NCBI GenBank assembly: GCA_963965975.1 | Contig: OZ014411.1 | Coordinates: forward strand, 18,628,446 to 18,692,445 | Length of the DNA stretch: 64,000 bases | Reading direction: 5' to 3' | DNA from: Xestospongia bergquistia | Lineage: Eukaryota > Porifera > Demospongiae > Haplosclerida > Petrosiidae | Part shown: piece by piece, positions 22,201 through 34,855 of the stretch | How positions within the stretch are numbered: position 1 is the stretch's first letter | Layout of the letters: the number at the start of each line of letters is the position of its first letter | The notes under the pieces: generated by a model | What the model saw: the letters and a program-made list of their open reading frames with translations, nothing else | Told to the model about the DNA's origin: nothing | The model's database searches: none | Made by a program: the position numbers and the translations under genes

Positions 22201-22863
22201 AAGTAAACAGCTCAGTCTAAAGGACTATATGGGACTAACTAAATAAACTGTTATTAACAGTTTAGTAAGTTGGTTTGCATTAACAATCTAAAGTCTTTAA
22301 ATTAAAGACTTTAGAAGGTTTAGACTATTGAGTGAAGTTAATAAAGTAAACCGCTCAGTCTAAAGGACTCTGTGGAAATAACTAAAAAACTGTTATTAAC
22401 AGTTTAGTAAGTTGGTTTGCATTAACACTCTAAAGTCTTTAATTTAAAGACTTTAGAAGGTTTAGACTATTGATTGAATTTAACAATGTAAACAGCTCAG
22501 TCTAAAGGACTCTATGTGACTAACTAAATGAACTGTTATTAACAGTTTAGTAAGTTGGTTTGCGTTAACACTCTAAAGTCTTTAAATTAAAGACTTTAGA
22601 AGGTTTAGACAATTGAGTGAAGTTAATAAAGTAAACAACTTAGTTTAAAGGACTCCATGGGACTAACTAAATAAACTGTTATTAACAGTTTAGTAAGTTG
22701 GTTTGTATTAACACTCTAAAGTCTTTAAATTAAAGACTTTAGAAGGTTTAGACTATTGATTGAAGTCAACAAAGTAAACAGCTCAGTCTAAAGGTCTTTA
22801 TGGGACTAACTAAATGAACCGTTATTAACAGTTTAGTAAGTTGGTTTGCATTAACACTCTAAA

Positions 22864-23290
22864 GTCTTTAAATTAAAGACTTAAGACGGTTTAGACCATT
22901 GAGTGAAGTTAATAAAGTATACAGCACAGTCTAAAGGACTCTATGGGACTAACTAAATGAACTGTTATTAACAGTTTAGTAAGTTGGTTTGCCTAAACAC
23001 TCTAAAGTCTTTGAATTAAAGTCTTTAGAAGGTTAAGACTATTGAGTGAAGTTAATAAAGTAAAAAGCTCAGTCTAAAGGACTCTATGGGACTAACTAAA
23101 TAAACTGTTATTAACAGTTTAGTAAGTTGGTTTGCATTAACACTCTAAAGTCTTTAAATTAAAGACTTTAGAAGGTTTAGACTATTGAGTGAAGTTAATA
23201 AAGTAAACAGCTCAGTCGAAAGGACTCTATGGGACTAACTATAAAAACTGTTATTAACAGTTTAGTAGTTTGGTTTGCGTTAACACTCTA
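22864..23290 (+). repeat. Truncated third piece of the duplicated segment
   Basis: CTTAAGACGGTTTAGACC, CAGCACAGTC, CTTTGAATTAAAG and GTAAAAAGCTC follow in the order seen at 16010-16290. The sequence then jumps to the ACTATAAAAACTG variant otherwise found at about 16670. This is a rearranged, hAT-less fragment of the same higher-order segment, somewhat more diverged than copies 1 and 2. Confidence 0.7.
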
Positions 23291-23530
23291 AAGTCTTTAA
23301 ATTAAAGACTTTAGAAGGTTTAGACTATTGATTGAAGTTAACAAAGTAAAGAGCTCAGTATAAGGGACTCTATGGGACTAACTAAATGAACTGTTATTAA
23401 CAGTTTAGTAAGTCTTTTCGCATTAACACTCTAAAGTCTTTAAATTAAAGTCTTTAGAAAGTTTTGACTATTGAGAGAAGTTAATAATGTAAACAGCTTA
23501 GTTTAAAGGACTCTATGGGACTAACTAAAT

Positions 23531-23548
23531 AACCTTTTATTAAAGGTT
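23531..23548. repeat. Shifted form of dyad 2
   Basis: AACCTTT, TATT, AAAGGTT: an inverted repeat with 7-base arms and a 4-base centre at the place of dyad 2. Several substitutions relative to the consensus moved the symmetry axis but left an inverted repeat. Confidence 0.7.
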
Positions 23549-23998
23549 TAGTAAGTTGGTTTGCATTAACACTCTAAAGTCTTTAAATTATAGACTTTAG
23601 AAGGTTTAGACTATTGAGTGAAGTTAATAAAGTAAACAGCTCAGTATAAAGGACTCTATGGGACTAACTAAATGAACTGTTATTAACAGTTTAGTAAGTT
23701 TGTTCGCATTAACACTCTAAAGTCTTTAAATTAAAGACTTTAAAGGTTTAGTCTATTGATTCAAGTTAAGAAAGTAAACAGCTCAGTCTAAAGGACTCTC
23801 TGGGACTAACTAAGTGAACTGTTATTAACAGCTTAGTAAGTTGGATTGCATTAACACCCTAAAGTCTTTAAATTAAAGACTTTAGAAGGTTTAGACTATT
23901 GATTGAAGTTAATAAAGTATACAGATCAGTCTAAAGGACTCTATGGGACTAACTAAATGAACTGTTATGAACATTTCAGTAAGTTAGTTTGCATTAAC

Positions 23999-24141
23999 AC
24001 TCTAAAGTCTTTAAATTAAAGACTTTAGAAGGTTTAGACTATTGAGTGAAGTTAATAATGTAAACAGCTTAGTTTAAAGGACTCTATGGGACTAACTAAA
24101 TAAACTTTTATTAAAAGTTTAGTAAGTTGGTTTGCATTAAC
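23999..24141 (+). repeat. Reference unit, subtype D (double-change dyad)
   Basis: Units with CAGCTTAGTTTAAAGG and AAACTTTTATTAAAAG. In dyad 2 the G of the left arm has become T and the matching C of the right arm has become A, so the palindrome stays perfect (24101-24121). Other copies lie at 3101-3121 and 4673-4693. The subtype is enriched in the first 14 kb and near 24 kb. Confidence 0.85.
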
Positions 24142-27100
24142 ACTCTAAAGTCTTTAAATTAAAGACTTTAGAAGGTTTAGACTATTGAGTCAAGTTAATA
24201 AAGTATACAGCCCCGTATAAAGGACTCTATGGGACTAACTAAATGAACTGTTATTAACAGTTTAGTAAGTTGGTTTGCATTAACACTCCAAAGTCTTTAA
24301 ATTAAAGACTTTAGAAGGTTTAGACTATTGATTGAAGTTAATAAAGTAAACAGCTCTGTCAAAAGGACTCTACGGGACTAACTAAACAAACTGTTATGAA
24401 CAGTTTAGTAAGTTGGTTTGCTTTTACACTGTGAAGTCTTTAAATTAATGACTTTAAAGGTTTAGACTATTGATTGAAGTTAACAAAGTAAACAGCTCAG
24501 TCTAAACGACTCTATGGGACTAACTAAATGAACTGTTATTACAGTTCAGTAAGTTGGTTTGCATTAACACTGTAAACTCTTTAAATTAAAGACTTTAGAA
24601 GGTTTAGACTAATGATTGAAGTTAATAAGGTAAAAAGCTCAGTCTAAAGGATTCTATGGGACTAACTAAATAAACTGTTATTAACAGTTTAGTAAGTTGG
24701 TTTGCATTAACACTCTAAAGTCATTAAATTAAAGACTTTAGAAGGTTTAGACTATTGAGTGAAGTTAATAAAGTAAACAGCTCAGTCTAAAGGATTCTAT
24801 GGGACTAACTAAATAAACTGTTATTAACAGTTTAGTAAGTTGGTTTGCATTAACACTCTAAAGTCTTTAAATTAAAGACTTTAGAAGGTTTAGACTATTT
24901 ATTGAAGTTGACAATGTAAACAGCTCAGTCTAATGGACTCTATGGGACTAACTAAATAAACTGTTATTAACAGTTTAGTAAGTTGGTTTGCCTTAACACT
25001 CTAAAGTCTTTAAATTAAAGACTTTAGAAGGTTTAGACTATTGAGTGAAGTTAATAAAGTAAAGAGCTCAGTCTAAAGGACTCTATGGGACTAACTAAAT
25101 AAACTGTTATTAACAATTTAGTAAGTTGGTTTGCATTAACACTCTAAAGTCTTTAAATTAAAGACTTTAAAGGTTTAGACTATTGAGTGAAGTTAATAAA
25201 GTAAACAGCTCACTCTAAAGGACTCTATGGGACTAACTAAATAAACTTTTATTAACAGTTTAGTAAGTTGGTTTGCATTAACACTCTAAAGTCTTTAAAT
25301 TAAAGACTTTAGAAGTTTTAGACTAATGATTGAAGTTAATAAAGTAAACAGCTCAGTCTAAAGGATTCTATGGCACTAACTAAATAAACTGTTATTAACA
25401 ATTTAGTAAGTTGGTTTGTATTAACACTCTAAAGTCTTTAAATTAAAGACTTTAAAAGGTTTCGACTATAGATTGAAGTTAACAAAGTAAACAGCTCAGT
25501 CTAAAGGACTCTATGGGACTAACTGAATAAACTGTTATTAACAGTTTAGTAAGTTTGTTTGCATTAACACTCTAAAGTCTTTAAATTAAAGACTTTAGAA
25601 GGTTTAGACTATTAAGTGAACTTAATAAAGTAAATAGATCAGTCTAAAGGACTCCATGGGACTAACTAAATAAACTGTTATTAACAGTTTAGTAAGTTGG
25701 TTTGCCGTTACACTCTAAAGTCTTTAAATTAAAGACTTTAAAGGTTTAGACTATTGATTGAAGTTAACAAAGTAAACAGCTCAGTCTAAAGTACTCTACG
25801 GGACTTACTAAATGAACTGTTATTAACTGTTTAATAACTTTGTTTGCATTAACACTCTAAAGTCTTTAAATTAAAGACTTTAGAAGGTTTAGACTATTGA
25901 TTGAAGTTAATAAAGTAAACAGCTAAGTATAAAGGATTCTATGGGACTAACTAAATAAACTGTTATTAACAGTTTAGTAAGTTGGTTTGCATTAACACTC
26001 TAAAGTCTTTAAATTAAAGACTTTAGAAATTTACACTATTGAGTGAAGTTAATAAAGTAAACAGCTCAGTCTAAAGGACTCTATGGGACTAACTAAATAA
26101 ACTGTTATTAACAGTTTAGTAAGTTGGTTTGCATTAACTCTCTAAAGTCTTCAAATTAAAGACTTTAGAACGTTTAGACTATTGAGTGAAGTTAACAAAG
26201 TAAACAGCTCAGTCTAATGGACTCTATGGGACTAACTAAATAAACTGTTATTAACAATTTAGTAAGTTGGTTTGCATTAACGCTCTAAAGTCTTTAAATT
26301 AAAGACTTTAGAAGGTTTAGACTATTGAGTGGAGTTAATAAAGTAAACAGCTCATTTTAAAGGACTCTATGGGACTAACTAAATAAACTGTTATTAACAT
26401 TTTAGTATGTTTGTTTCCATCAACACTCCAAAGTCTTTAAATTAAAGACTTTAGAAGGTTTAGACTATTGAGTGAAGTTAATAAAGTAAACAGCTCAGTC
26501 TAAAGGACTCTATGGGACTAACTAAATAAACTTTTATTAACAATTTAGTAAGCTGGTTGGCATTAACACTCTAAAGTCTTTAAATTAAAGACTTTAGAAG
26601 GTTTACACTATTGAGTGAAGTTAATAAAGTAAACAGCTCAGTCTAAAGGACCCTATGGGACTAACTAAATAAACTGCCATTAACAGTTTAGTAAGTTGGT
26701 TTGCAATAACACTCTAAAGCCTTTAAATTAAAGACTTTAGAAGGTTTAGACTATTGATTGAAGTTAACAAAGTAAACAGCTTAGTCTAATGGGCTTTATG
26801 GGACTAACTAAATAAACTGTTATTAACAGTTTAGTAAGTTGGTTTCCATTAACACTCAAAGTCTTTAAATTAAAGACTTCAGAAGGTTTATACTATTGAG
26901 TGAACTTAATAAAGTAAACAGCTCAGTCTAAAGGACTCTATGGGACTAACTAAATAAACTGTTATTAACAGTTTAGTAAGTTGGTTTGCCTTTACACTCT
27001 AAAGTCTTTAAATTAAAGACTTTAAAGGTTTAGACTGTTGATTGAAGTTAACAAAGTAAAAAGCTCAGTATAAAGGACTCTATGGGACTAACTAAACGAA

Positions 27101-27939
27101 CTGTTATTAACAGTTTAGTAAGTTGGTTTGCATTAACACTCTAAAGTCTTTAAATTAAAGACTTTAGAAGGTTTAGACTATTGATTGATGTTATAAAGTA
27201 AAGAGCTCAGTCTAAAGGATTCTATGGGACTAACTAAATAAAATGTTATTAACAGTTTAGTAAGTTAGTTTGCATTAACACTCTAAAGTCTTTAAATTAA
27301 AGACTTTAGAAGGTTTAGACTATTGATTGAAGTTAATAAAGTAAACAACTCAGTCTAAAGGATTCTATGGGACTAACTATATTCAATGTTATTAACAGTT
27401 TAGTAAGTTTGTTTGCATTGAGACTCTAAAGTCTTTAAATTAAAGACTTTAGAAGGTTTAGACTATTTATTGAATTTAACAAAGTAAACAGCTCAGTATA
27501 ATGGACTTTATGGGACTAACTAAATAAACTGTTATTAACAGTTTAGTAAGTTGGTTTGCATTAACACCCTAAAGTCTTTAAAGTAACGACTTTAGAAGGT
27601 TTAGACTTTTGAGTGAAGTTAATAAAGTAAGCGGCTCAGTCTAAAGGACTCCATGGGACTAACTAAATAAACAGTTATTAACAGTTTAGTAAGTTGTTTT
27701 GCCTTTACACTCTAAAGTCTTTAAATTAAAGACTTTAAAGGTTTAGACTATTGATTGAAGTTAACAAAAGTAAACAGCGCAGTCTAAAGGACTTTATGGG
27801 ACTAACTAAATGAACTGTTATTAACAGTTTAGTAAGTTGGTTTGCATTAACACTCTAAACTCTTTAAATTAAAGACTTTAGAAGGTTTAGACTATGGATT
27901 GAAGTTAATAAAGTAAAGAGCTCAGTCTAAAGGACTCTA

Positions 27940-28796
27940 TGGGACTAACTAAACAAACTGTTATTAACAGTTTACTAAGTTGTTCTGCATTAACACTCTG
28001 AAGTCTTTAAATTAAAGACTTTAGAAGGTTTAGACTATTGAGTGAAGTTAATAAATTAAACAGCTCAGTCTAAAGGATTCTATGTGACTAACTAAATTAA
28101 ATGTTATTAACAGTTTAGTAAGTTGGTTTGCATTGATACTCTAAAGTCTTTAAAATAAGACTTTAGAAGGTTTAGACTATTGAGTGAAGTTAATGAATTA
28201 AACAGCTCAGTCTAAAGGACTCTAAGGGACTAACTTAATAAATTTTTATTAACAGTTTAGTAAGTTGGTTTGCATTAACACTCTAAAGTCTTTAAATTAA
28301 AGACTTTAGAAAGTTTAGACTATTGATTGAAGTTCAGAAAGTAAACAGCTCAGTCTAATGGACTCTATAGGACTAACTAAATGAACGGTTATTAACAATT
28401 TAGAAAGTTGGTTTGCATTAACACTCTAAAGTCTTTAAATTAAAGACTTTAGAAGGTTTAGACTATTGAGTGAAGTTAATAAAGTAAACAGCTTAGTTTA
28501 AAGGACTCCATGGGACTAACTAAATAAACTGTTACTAACAGTTTAGTATGTTGGTTTGCATTAACACTCTAATGTTTTTAAATTAAAGACTTTAGAAGGT
28601 TTAGACTATTGAGTGAAGTTAATAAAGTAAACAGCTCAGTCTAAAGGACTCTATGGGACTAACTAAATTAACTGTTATTGACAGATTAGTAAGTTGGTTT
28701 GCCTTAACACTCTAAAGTCTTCAAATTAAAGACTTTAGAAGGTTCAGACTATTGAGTGAAGTTAATAAAGTAAACAGCTCAGTCTAATGGACTCTA
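27940..28796 (+). repeat. 6-unit higher-order repeat, copy 1
   Basis: An 857-bp block (6 units) followed by its copy. Shared rare marks are ACTAAACAAACTG, TTTACTAAGTTG, GGATTCTATGTGACTAAC with AAATTAAATG, TTTAAAATAAGACTTT, AGTTCAGAAAG (28331 and 29188) and ACAGATTAGTAAG. Confidence 0.88.
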
Positions 28797-29653
28797 TGGG
28801 ACTAACTAAACAAACTGTTATTAACAGTTTACTAAGTTGGTCTGCATTAACACTCTGAAGTCTTTAAATTAAAGACTTTAGAAGGTTTAGACTATTGAGT
28901 GAAGTTAACAAATTAAACAGCTCAGTCTAAAGGATTCTATGTGACTAACTAAATTAAATGTTATTAACAGTTTAGTAAGTTGGTTTGCATTGATACTCTA
29001 AAGTCTTTAAAATAAGACTTTAGAAGGTTTAGACTATTGAGTGAAGTTAATAAATTAAACAGCTCAGTCTAAAGGACTCTAAGGGACTAACTTAATAAAC
29101 TTTTATTAACAGTTTAGTAAGTTGGTTTGCATTAACACTCTAAAGTCTTTAAATTAAAGACTTTAGAAAGTTTAGACTATTGATTGAAGTTCAGAAAGTA
29201 AACAGCTCAGTCTAATGGACTCTATAGGACTAACTAAATGAACTGTTATTAACAATTTAGTAAGTTGGTTTGCATTAACACTCTAAAGTCTTTAAATTAA
29301 AGACTTTAGAAGGTTTAGACTATTGAGTGAAGTTAATAAAGTAAACAGCTTAGTTTAAAGGACTCCATGGGATTAACTAAATAAACTTTTACTAACAGTT
29401 TAGTATGTTGGTTTGCATTAACACTCTAAAGTTTTTAAATTAAAGACTTTAGAAGGTTTAGACTATTGAGTGAAGTTAATAAAGTAAACAGCTCAGTCTA
29501 AAGGACTCTATGGGACTAACTAAATTAACTGTTATTAACAGATTAGTAAGTTGGTTTTCCTTAACACACTGAAGTCTTTAAATTAAAGACTTTAGAAGGT
29601 TTAGACTATTGAGTGAAGTTAATAAAGTAAACAGCTCAGTCTAATGGACTCTT
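28797..29653 (+). repeat. 6-unit higher-order repeat, copy 2
   Basis: Direct tandem copy of 27940-28796 at a constant offset of 857 bp, with scattered single-base differences. Confidence 0.88.
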
Positions 29654-31999
29654 TGGGACTAACTAAATAAACTGTTATTAACAGTTTAGTAAGTTGGTTT
29701 GCATTAACACTCTAAAGTCTTTAAATTAAAGACTTTAGAAGGTTTAGACTATTGAGTGAATTTCATAAAGTAAACAGCTCAGTCTAAAGGACTCTATGGG
29801 ACCAACTAAATAAACTGCTATTAACAGTTTAGTAAGTTGGTTTGCATTAACACTCTAAAGTCTTTAAATTAAAGACTTTAGAAGGTTTGGACTATTGAGT
29901 GAAGTTATGAAAGTGAACAGCTCAGTCTACAGGACTCTATGGGACTAACTAAATAAACTGTTATTAACAGTTTAGTAAGTTGGTTTGCATTAACACTCTA
30001 AAGTCTTTAAATTAAAGACTTTAGAAGGTTTAGACGATTGAGTGAAGTTAATAAAGTAAACAGCTCAGTCTAGAGGACTCTATGGGACTAACTAAATAAA
30101 CTTTTACTAAAAGTTTAGTCAGTTGGTTTGCCTTAACACTCTAAAGTCTTTAAGTTAAAGACTTTAGAAGGTTTAGACTATTGAGTGAATTTAATAAAGT
30201 AAACAGCTCAGTCTAAAGTATTCTATGGGACTAACTAAATAAACTGTTATTAACAGTTTAGTAAGTTTGTTTGCATTAACACTATAAAGTCTCTCAATTA
30301 AAGACTTTAGAAGGGTTAAAGTATTGAGTGAATTTAACAAAGTAAAAAGCTCAGTGTAATGGACTTTATGGGACTAACTAAATAAAGTGTTATGAACAGT
30401 TCAGTAAGTTGGTTTGCCGTAAAACTCTAAACTCTTTAAATTAAAGACTTTAGAAGGTTTAGACTATTGAGTGAAGTTAACAAAGTAAACAGCTCAGTCT
30501 AAAGGACTCTATGGGACTAACTAAATGAACTGTTATTAACAATTTAGTAAGTTGGTTTGCATTAACACTCTAAAGTCTTTAAATTAAATACTTTAGAAGG
30601 TTTAGACTATTGAGTGAAGTTAATAAAGTATACAGCTCAGTCTAAAGGACTCTATGGGACTAAGTAAATAAACTGTTATTAACAGTTTAGTAAGTTGGTT
30701 TGCCTTAACACTCTAAAGTCTTTAAATTAAAGACTTTAGAAGGTTTAGACTATTATGTGAATTAATAAAGTAAACAGCTCAGTCTAAAGGACTCTATGGG
30801 ACTAACTAAATAAACAGTTATTGACAGTTTAGTAAGTTGGTTTGCATTAACACTCTAAAGTCTTTAAATTAAAGACTTTAAAGGTTTAGACTATTGATTG
30901 AAGTTAATAAAGTAAACAGCTCAGTCTAAAGGACTCTATGGCACTAACTATATAAACTGTTATTAACAGTTTTTTAAGTTGGTTTGCATTAACAGTCTAA
31001 AGTCTTTAAATTAAAGACTTTAGAAGGTTTAGACTATTGATTGAAGTTAATAAAGTAAACAGCTCAGTCTAAAGGATTCTATGGGAGTAACTAAATAAAC
31101 AGTTATTAACAGTTTAGTAAGTTGGCTTGCATTAACACTTTAAAGTCTTTAAATTAAAGACTTTAGAAGGTTTAGACTATTGAGTGATGTTAATAAAGTA
31201 AACAGCTCAGTCTAAAGGTCTCTATGGGACTAACTATAAAAACTGTTATTAACGGTTTAGTAAGATGGTTTGCATTAACACTCTAAAGTCTTTAAATTAA
31301 AGACTTTAGAAGGTTTAGACTATTGATTGAAGTTAAGAAAGTAAACAGCTCAGTCTAAAGGATTGTATGCGACTAACAAAATGAACTGTTATGAACAATT
31401 TCGTAAGTTGGTTTGCATTAACACTCTAAAGTCTTTAAATTAAAGACTTTAGAAGTTTTTCGACTATTGAGTGAAGTTAATAAAGTAAACAGCTCAGTCT
31501 AAAGGACTCTATGGGACTAACTAAATAAACTGTTATTAAAAGTTTAGTAAGTTGGTTGGCCTTAACACTCTAAAGTCTTTAAATTAAAGACTTTAGAAGG
31601 TTTAGACTATTGATTGAAGTTAACAAAGTAAACAGCTCAGTCTAATGGACTCTACGGGACTAACTAAATCAACTGTTATTAACAATTTAGTAAGTTTGTT
31701 TGCATTAACACTCTAAAGTCTTTAAATTAAAGACTTTAGAAGGTTTAGACTATTGAGTGAAATTAATAAAGTAAACAGCTTTGTTTAAAGGACTCTATGG
31801 GACTAAGTAAATAAACTGTTATTAACAGTTTAGTAAGTTGGTTTGCATTAACACTCTAAAGTCTTTAAATTAAAGACTTTAGAAGGTTTAGACTATTGAG
31901 TGAAGTTAATGAAGTAAACAGCTCAATCTAAAGGACTCTATGGGACTAACTAAATAAACTTTTATTAACAGTTTAGTAAGTTGGTTTGCATTAACACTC

Positions 32000-34855
32000 T
32001 AAAGTCCTTAAATTAAAGACTTTAGAAGGTTTAGACTATTGAGTGAAGTTAATAAAGTAAACAGCTCAGTCTAAAGGACTCTATTGGACTAACTAAATAA
32101 ACTGCTATTAACAGTTTAGTAAGTTGGTTTGTATTAACACTCTTAAGTCTTTAAATTAAAGACTTAGAAGGTTTAGACTATTGATTGAAGTTAACAAAGT
32201 AAATAGCTCAGTCTAATGGACTTTATGGGACTAACTAAATAAAATGTTATTAACAGTTTAGTAAGTTTTTTGCATTAACACTCTAAAGTCTTTAAATTAA
32301 AGACTTTAGAATGTTTAGACCATTGAGTGAAGTTAATAAAGTATACAGCTCAGTCTAAAGGACTCTATGGGACTAAGTAAATAAACTGTTATTAACAGGT
32401 TAGTTAGTTGCTTTGCATTAACACTCTAAAGTCTTTAAATTAAAGACTTTAGAAGGTTTAGACTATTGAGTGAAGTTAATAAATTAAAAAGCTCAGTCTA
32501 AAGGACTCTATGGGACTAACTAAATAAACTGTTATTAACAGTTTAGTAAGTTGGTTTGCCTTTACACTCTAAAGTCTTTAAATTAAAGACTTTAAAGGTT
32601 TAGACTATTGACTGAAGTTAAGAAAGTAAACAGCTCAGTCTAAAGGACTCTATGGGACTAACTAAATGAACTGTTATTAACAGTTTAGTAAGTTGGTTTG
32701 CCTTAACACTCTAAAGTCTTTAAATTAAAGATTTTAGAAGGTTTAAACCATTGATTGAAGTTAATAGAGTAAACAGCTCAGTCTAAAGGACGCTATGGGA
32801 CTAACTAAATAAATTGTTATTAACAGTTTAGTAAGTTGGTGTGCATTAACACTCTCAAGTCTTTAAATTTAAGACTTTAGAAGGTTTAGATTATTGAGTG
32901 AAGTTAATAAAGTAAACAGCTCAGTCTAAAGGACGCTATGGGACTAACTAAGTAAGCTGTTATTAACAGTTTAGTAAGTTGTTTTGTATTAACACTCTAA
33001 AGTCTTTAAATTAAAGACTTTAGAAGGTTTAGACTATTGAGTGAAGTTAATAAAGTAAACAGCTTAGTCTAAAGGACTCTATGGGACTAACTAAGTAAGC
33101 TCTTATTAACAGTTTAGTAATTTGGTTTGCATTAACAATCTAAAGTCTTTAAATTAAAGACTTTAGAAGGTTTAGACTATTCATTGAAGTTAATAAAGTA
33201 AACAGCTCAGTCTAAAGCACATAATGGGACAAAATAAATGAACTGTTATTGACACTTTAGCAAGTTTGTTTGCAATAACAATCTAAAGTCTTTAAATTAA
33301 AGACTTTAGAAAGTTTAGACGATTGAGTGAAGTTAATAATGTAAACAGCTCAGTCTAAAGGACTCTATGGGACTAAATAAATAAACTGTTATTAACAGTT
33401 TAGTAAGTTGGTTTGCATTAACACTCTAAAGTCTTTAAATTAAAGACTTTAGAAGTTTTAGACTATTAACTGAAGTTATTAAAGTAAACAGCTCAGTCTA
33501 AAGGACTCTATGGGTCTAACTAAGTAAACTGTTGTTAACAGTTTAGTAAGTTTGTTTGCATTAACACTCTAAAGTCTTTAAATTAAAGACTTTAAAAGGT
33601 TTACACTATTGATTGAAGTTAACAAAGTAAACAGCTCAGTCTAATGGACTCTATGGGATTAACTAAATGAACTTTTATTAACAGTTTAGTCAGTTGGTTT
33701 GCATTAACACTCTAAAGTCTTTAAATTAAAGACTTTAGAAGGTTTAGAGTATTTAGTGAAGTTATTAAAGTAAACAGCTCAGTCTCAAGGACTCTATGGG
33801 TCTAACTAAGTAAACTGTTATTAACAGTTTAGTAAGTTTGTTTGCATTAACACTCTAAAGTCTTTAAATTAAAGACTTTAAAAGGTTTAGACTATTGATT
33901 GAAGTTAACAAAGTAAACAGCTCAGTCTAATGGACTCTATGGGATTAACTAAATGAACTTTTATTAACAGTTTAGTAAGTTGGTTTGCATTAACACTCTA
34001 AAGTCTTTAAATTAAAGACTTTAGAAGGTTTAGAGTATTGAGTGAAGTTATTAAAGTAAACAGCTCAGTCTAAAGGACTCTATGGGTCTAACTAAATAAA
34101 CTGTTATTCACAGTATAGTAAGTTGGTTTGCATTAAGACTCTAAAGTCTTTAAATTAAAGACATTAGAAGGTTTAGACTATTGATTGAAGTTAACAAAGT
34201 AAACAGCTCAGTCTAATGGACTCTAAGAGACCAACGAAATGAACTTTTATTAACATTTTAGTAAGTTGGTTTGCATTAACACTCTAAAGTCTTTAAATTA
34301 AAGACTTTAGAAGGTTTAGACTATTGAGTGAAGTTAACAAAGTAAACAGCTCAGTCTAAAGGACTCTATGGGACTAACTAAATGAGCTGTTATTAACAGT
34401 TTAGTAAGTTGGTTTGCCTTAACACTCTATAGTCTTTAAATTAAAGACTTTAGAAGGTTTAGACTATTGAGTGAAGTTAATAAAGTAAACAGCTCAATCT
34501 AATGGACTCTATGGGATTAACTAAATGAACTGTTATTAACAGTTCAGTAAGTTGGTTTCCATTAACAATCTAAAGTCTTTAAATTAAAGACTTTAGAAGG
34601 CTTAGACTATTGTGTGAAGTTAATAAAGTAAACAGCTCAGTCTAAAGGACTCTATGGGACTAACTAAATAAACTGTTATGAACAGTTTAGTTAGTTGCTT
34701 TGCTTTATTGCCTAAAGTCTTTAAATTAAAGACATTAGAAGGTTTAGACTATTGATTGAAGTTAAAAAACTAAACAGCTCAGTCTAATGGATTCTATGGG
34801 ACTAACTAAGTGAACTGTTATTAACAGTTTAGTAAGTTGGTTTGCATTAACACTC
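32000..34855 (+). repeat. Higher-order block F, copy 1 (20 units)
   Basis: Marked by CTATTGGACTAAC with CTGCTATTAAC (32081), AGTAAGTTTTTTGCATTAAC (32260), AACAGGTTAGTTAGTTGC, GACACTTTAGCAAG (33251), AGACTATTAACTGAAG, CCAACGAAATG and GCTTTATTGCCTAAAG (34702). The next copy starts 2856-2857 bp later. Boundaries are approximate. Confidence 0.82.

Larger units (their letters stand above)
18722..22863 (+). repeat. 4142-bp segmental duplication, copy 2
   Basis: Tandem copy of 14580-18721, with the hAT element at its left end and 25 satellite units. Small differences from copy 1 include GTTAATAACAG for GTCAATAACAG near 19681 and scattered single bases. At its right end the array does not start a third full unit. 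It continues with sequence equivalent to about 16010 of copy 1. Confidence 0.92.
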
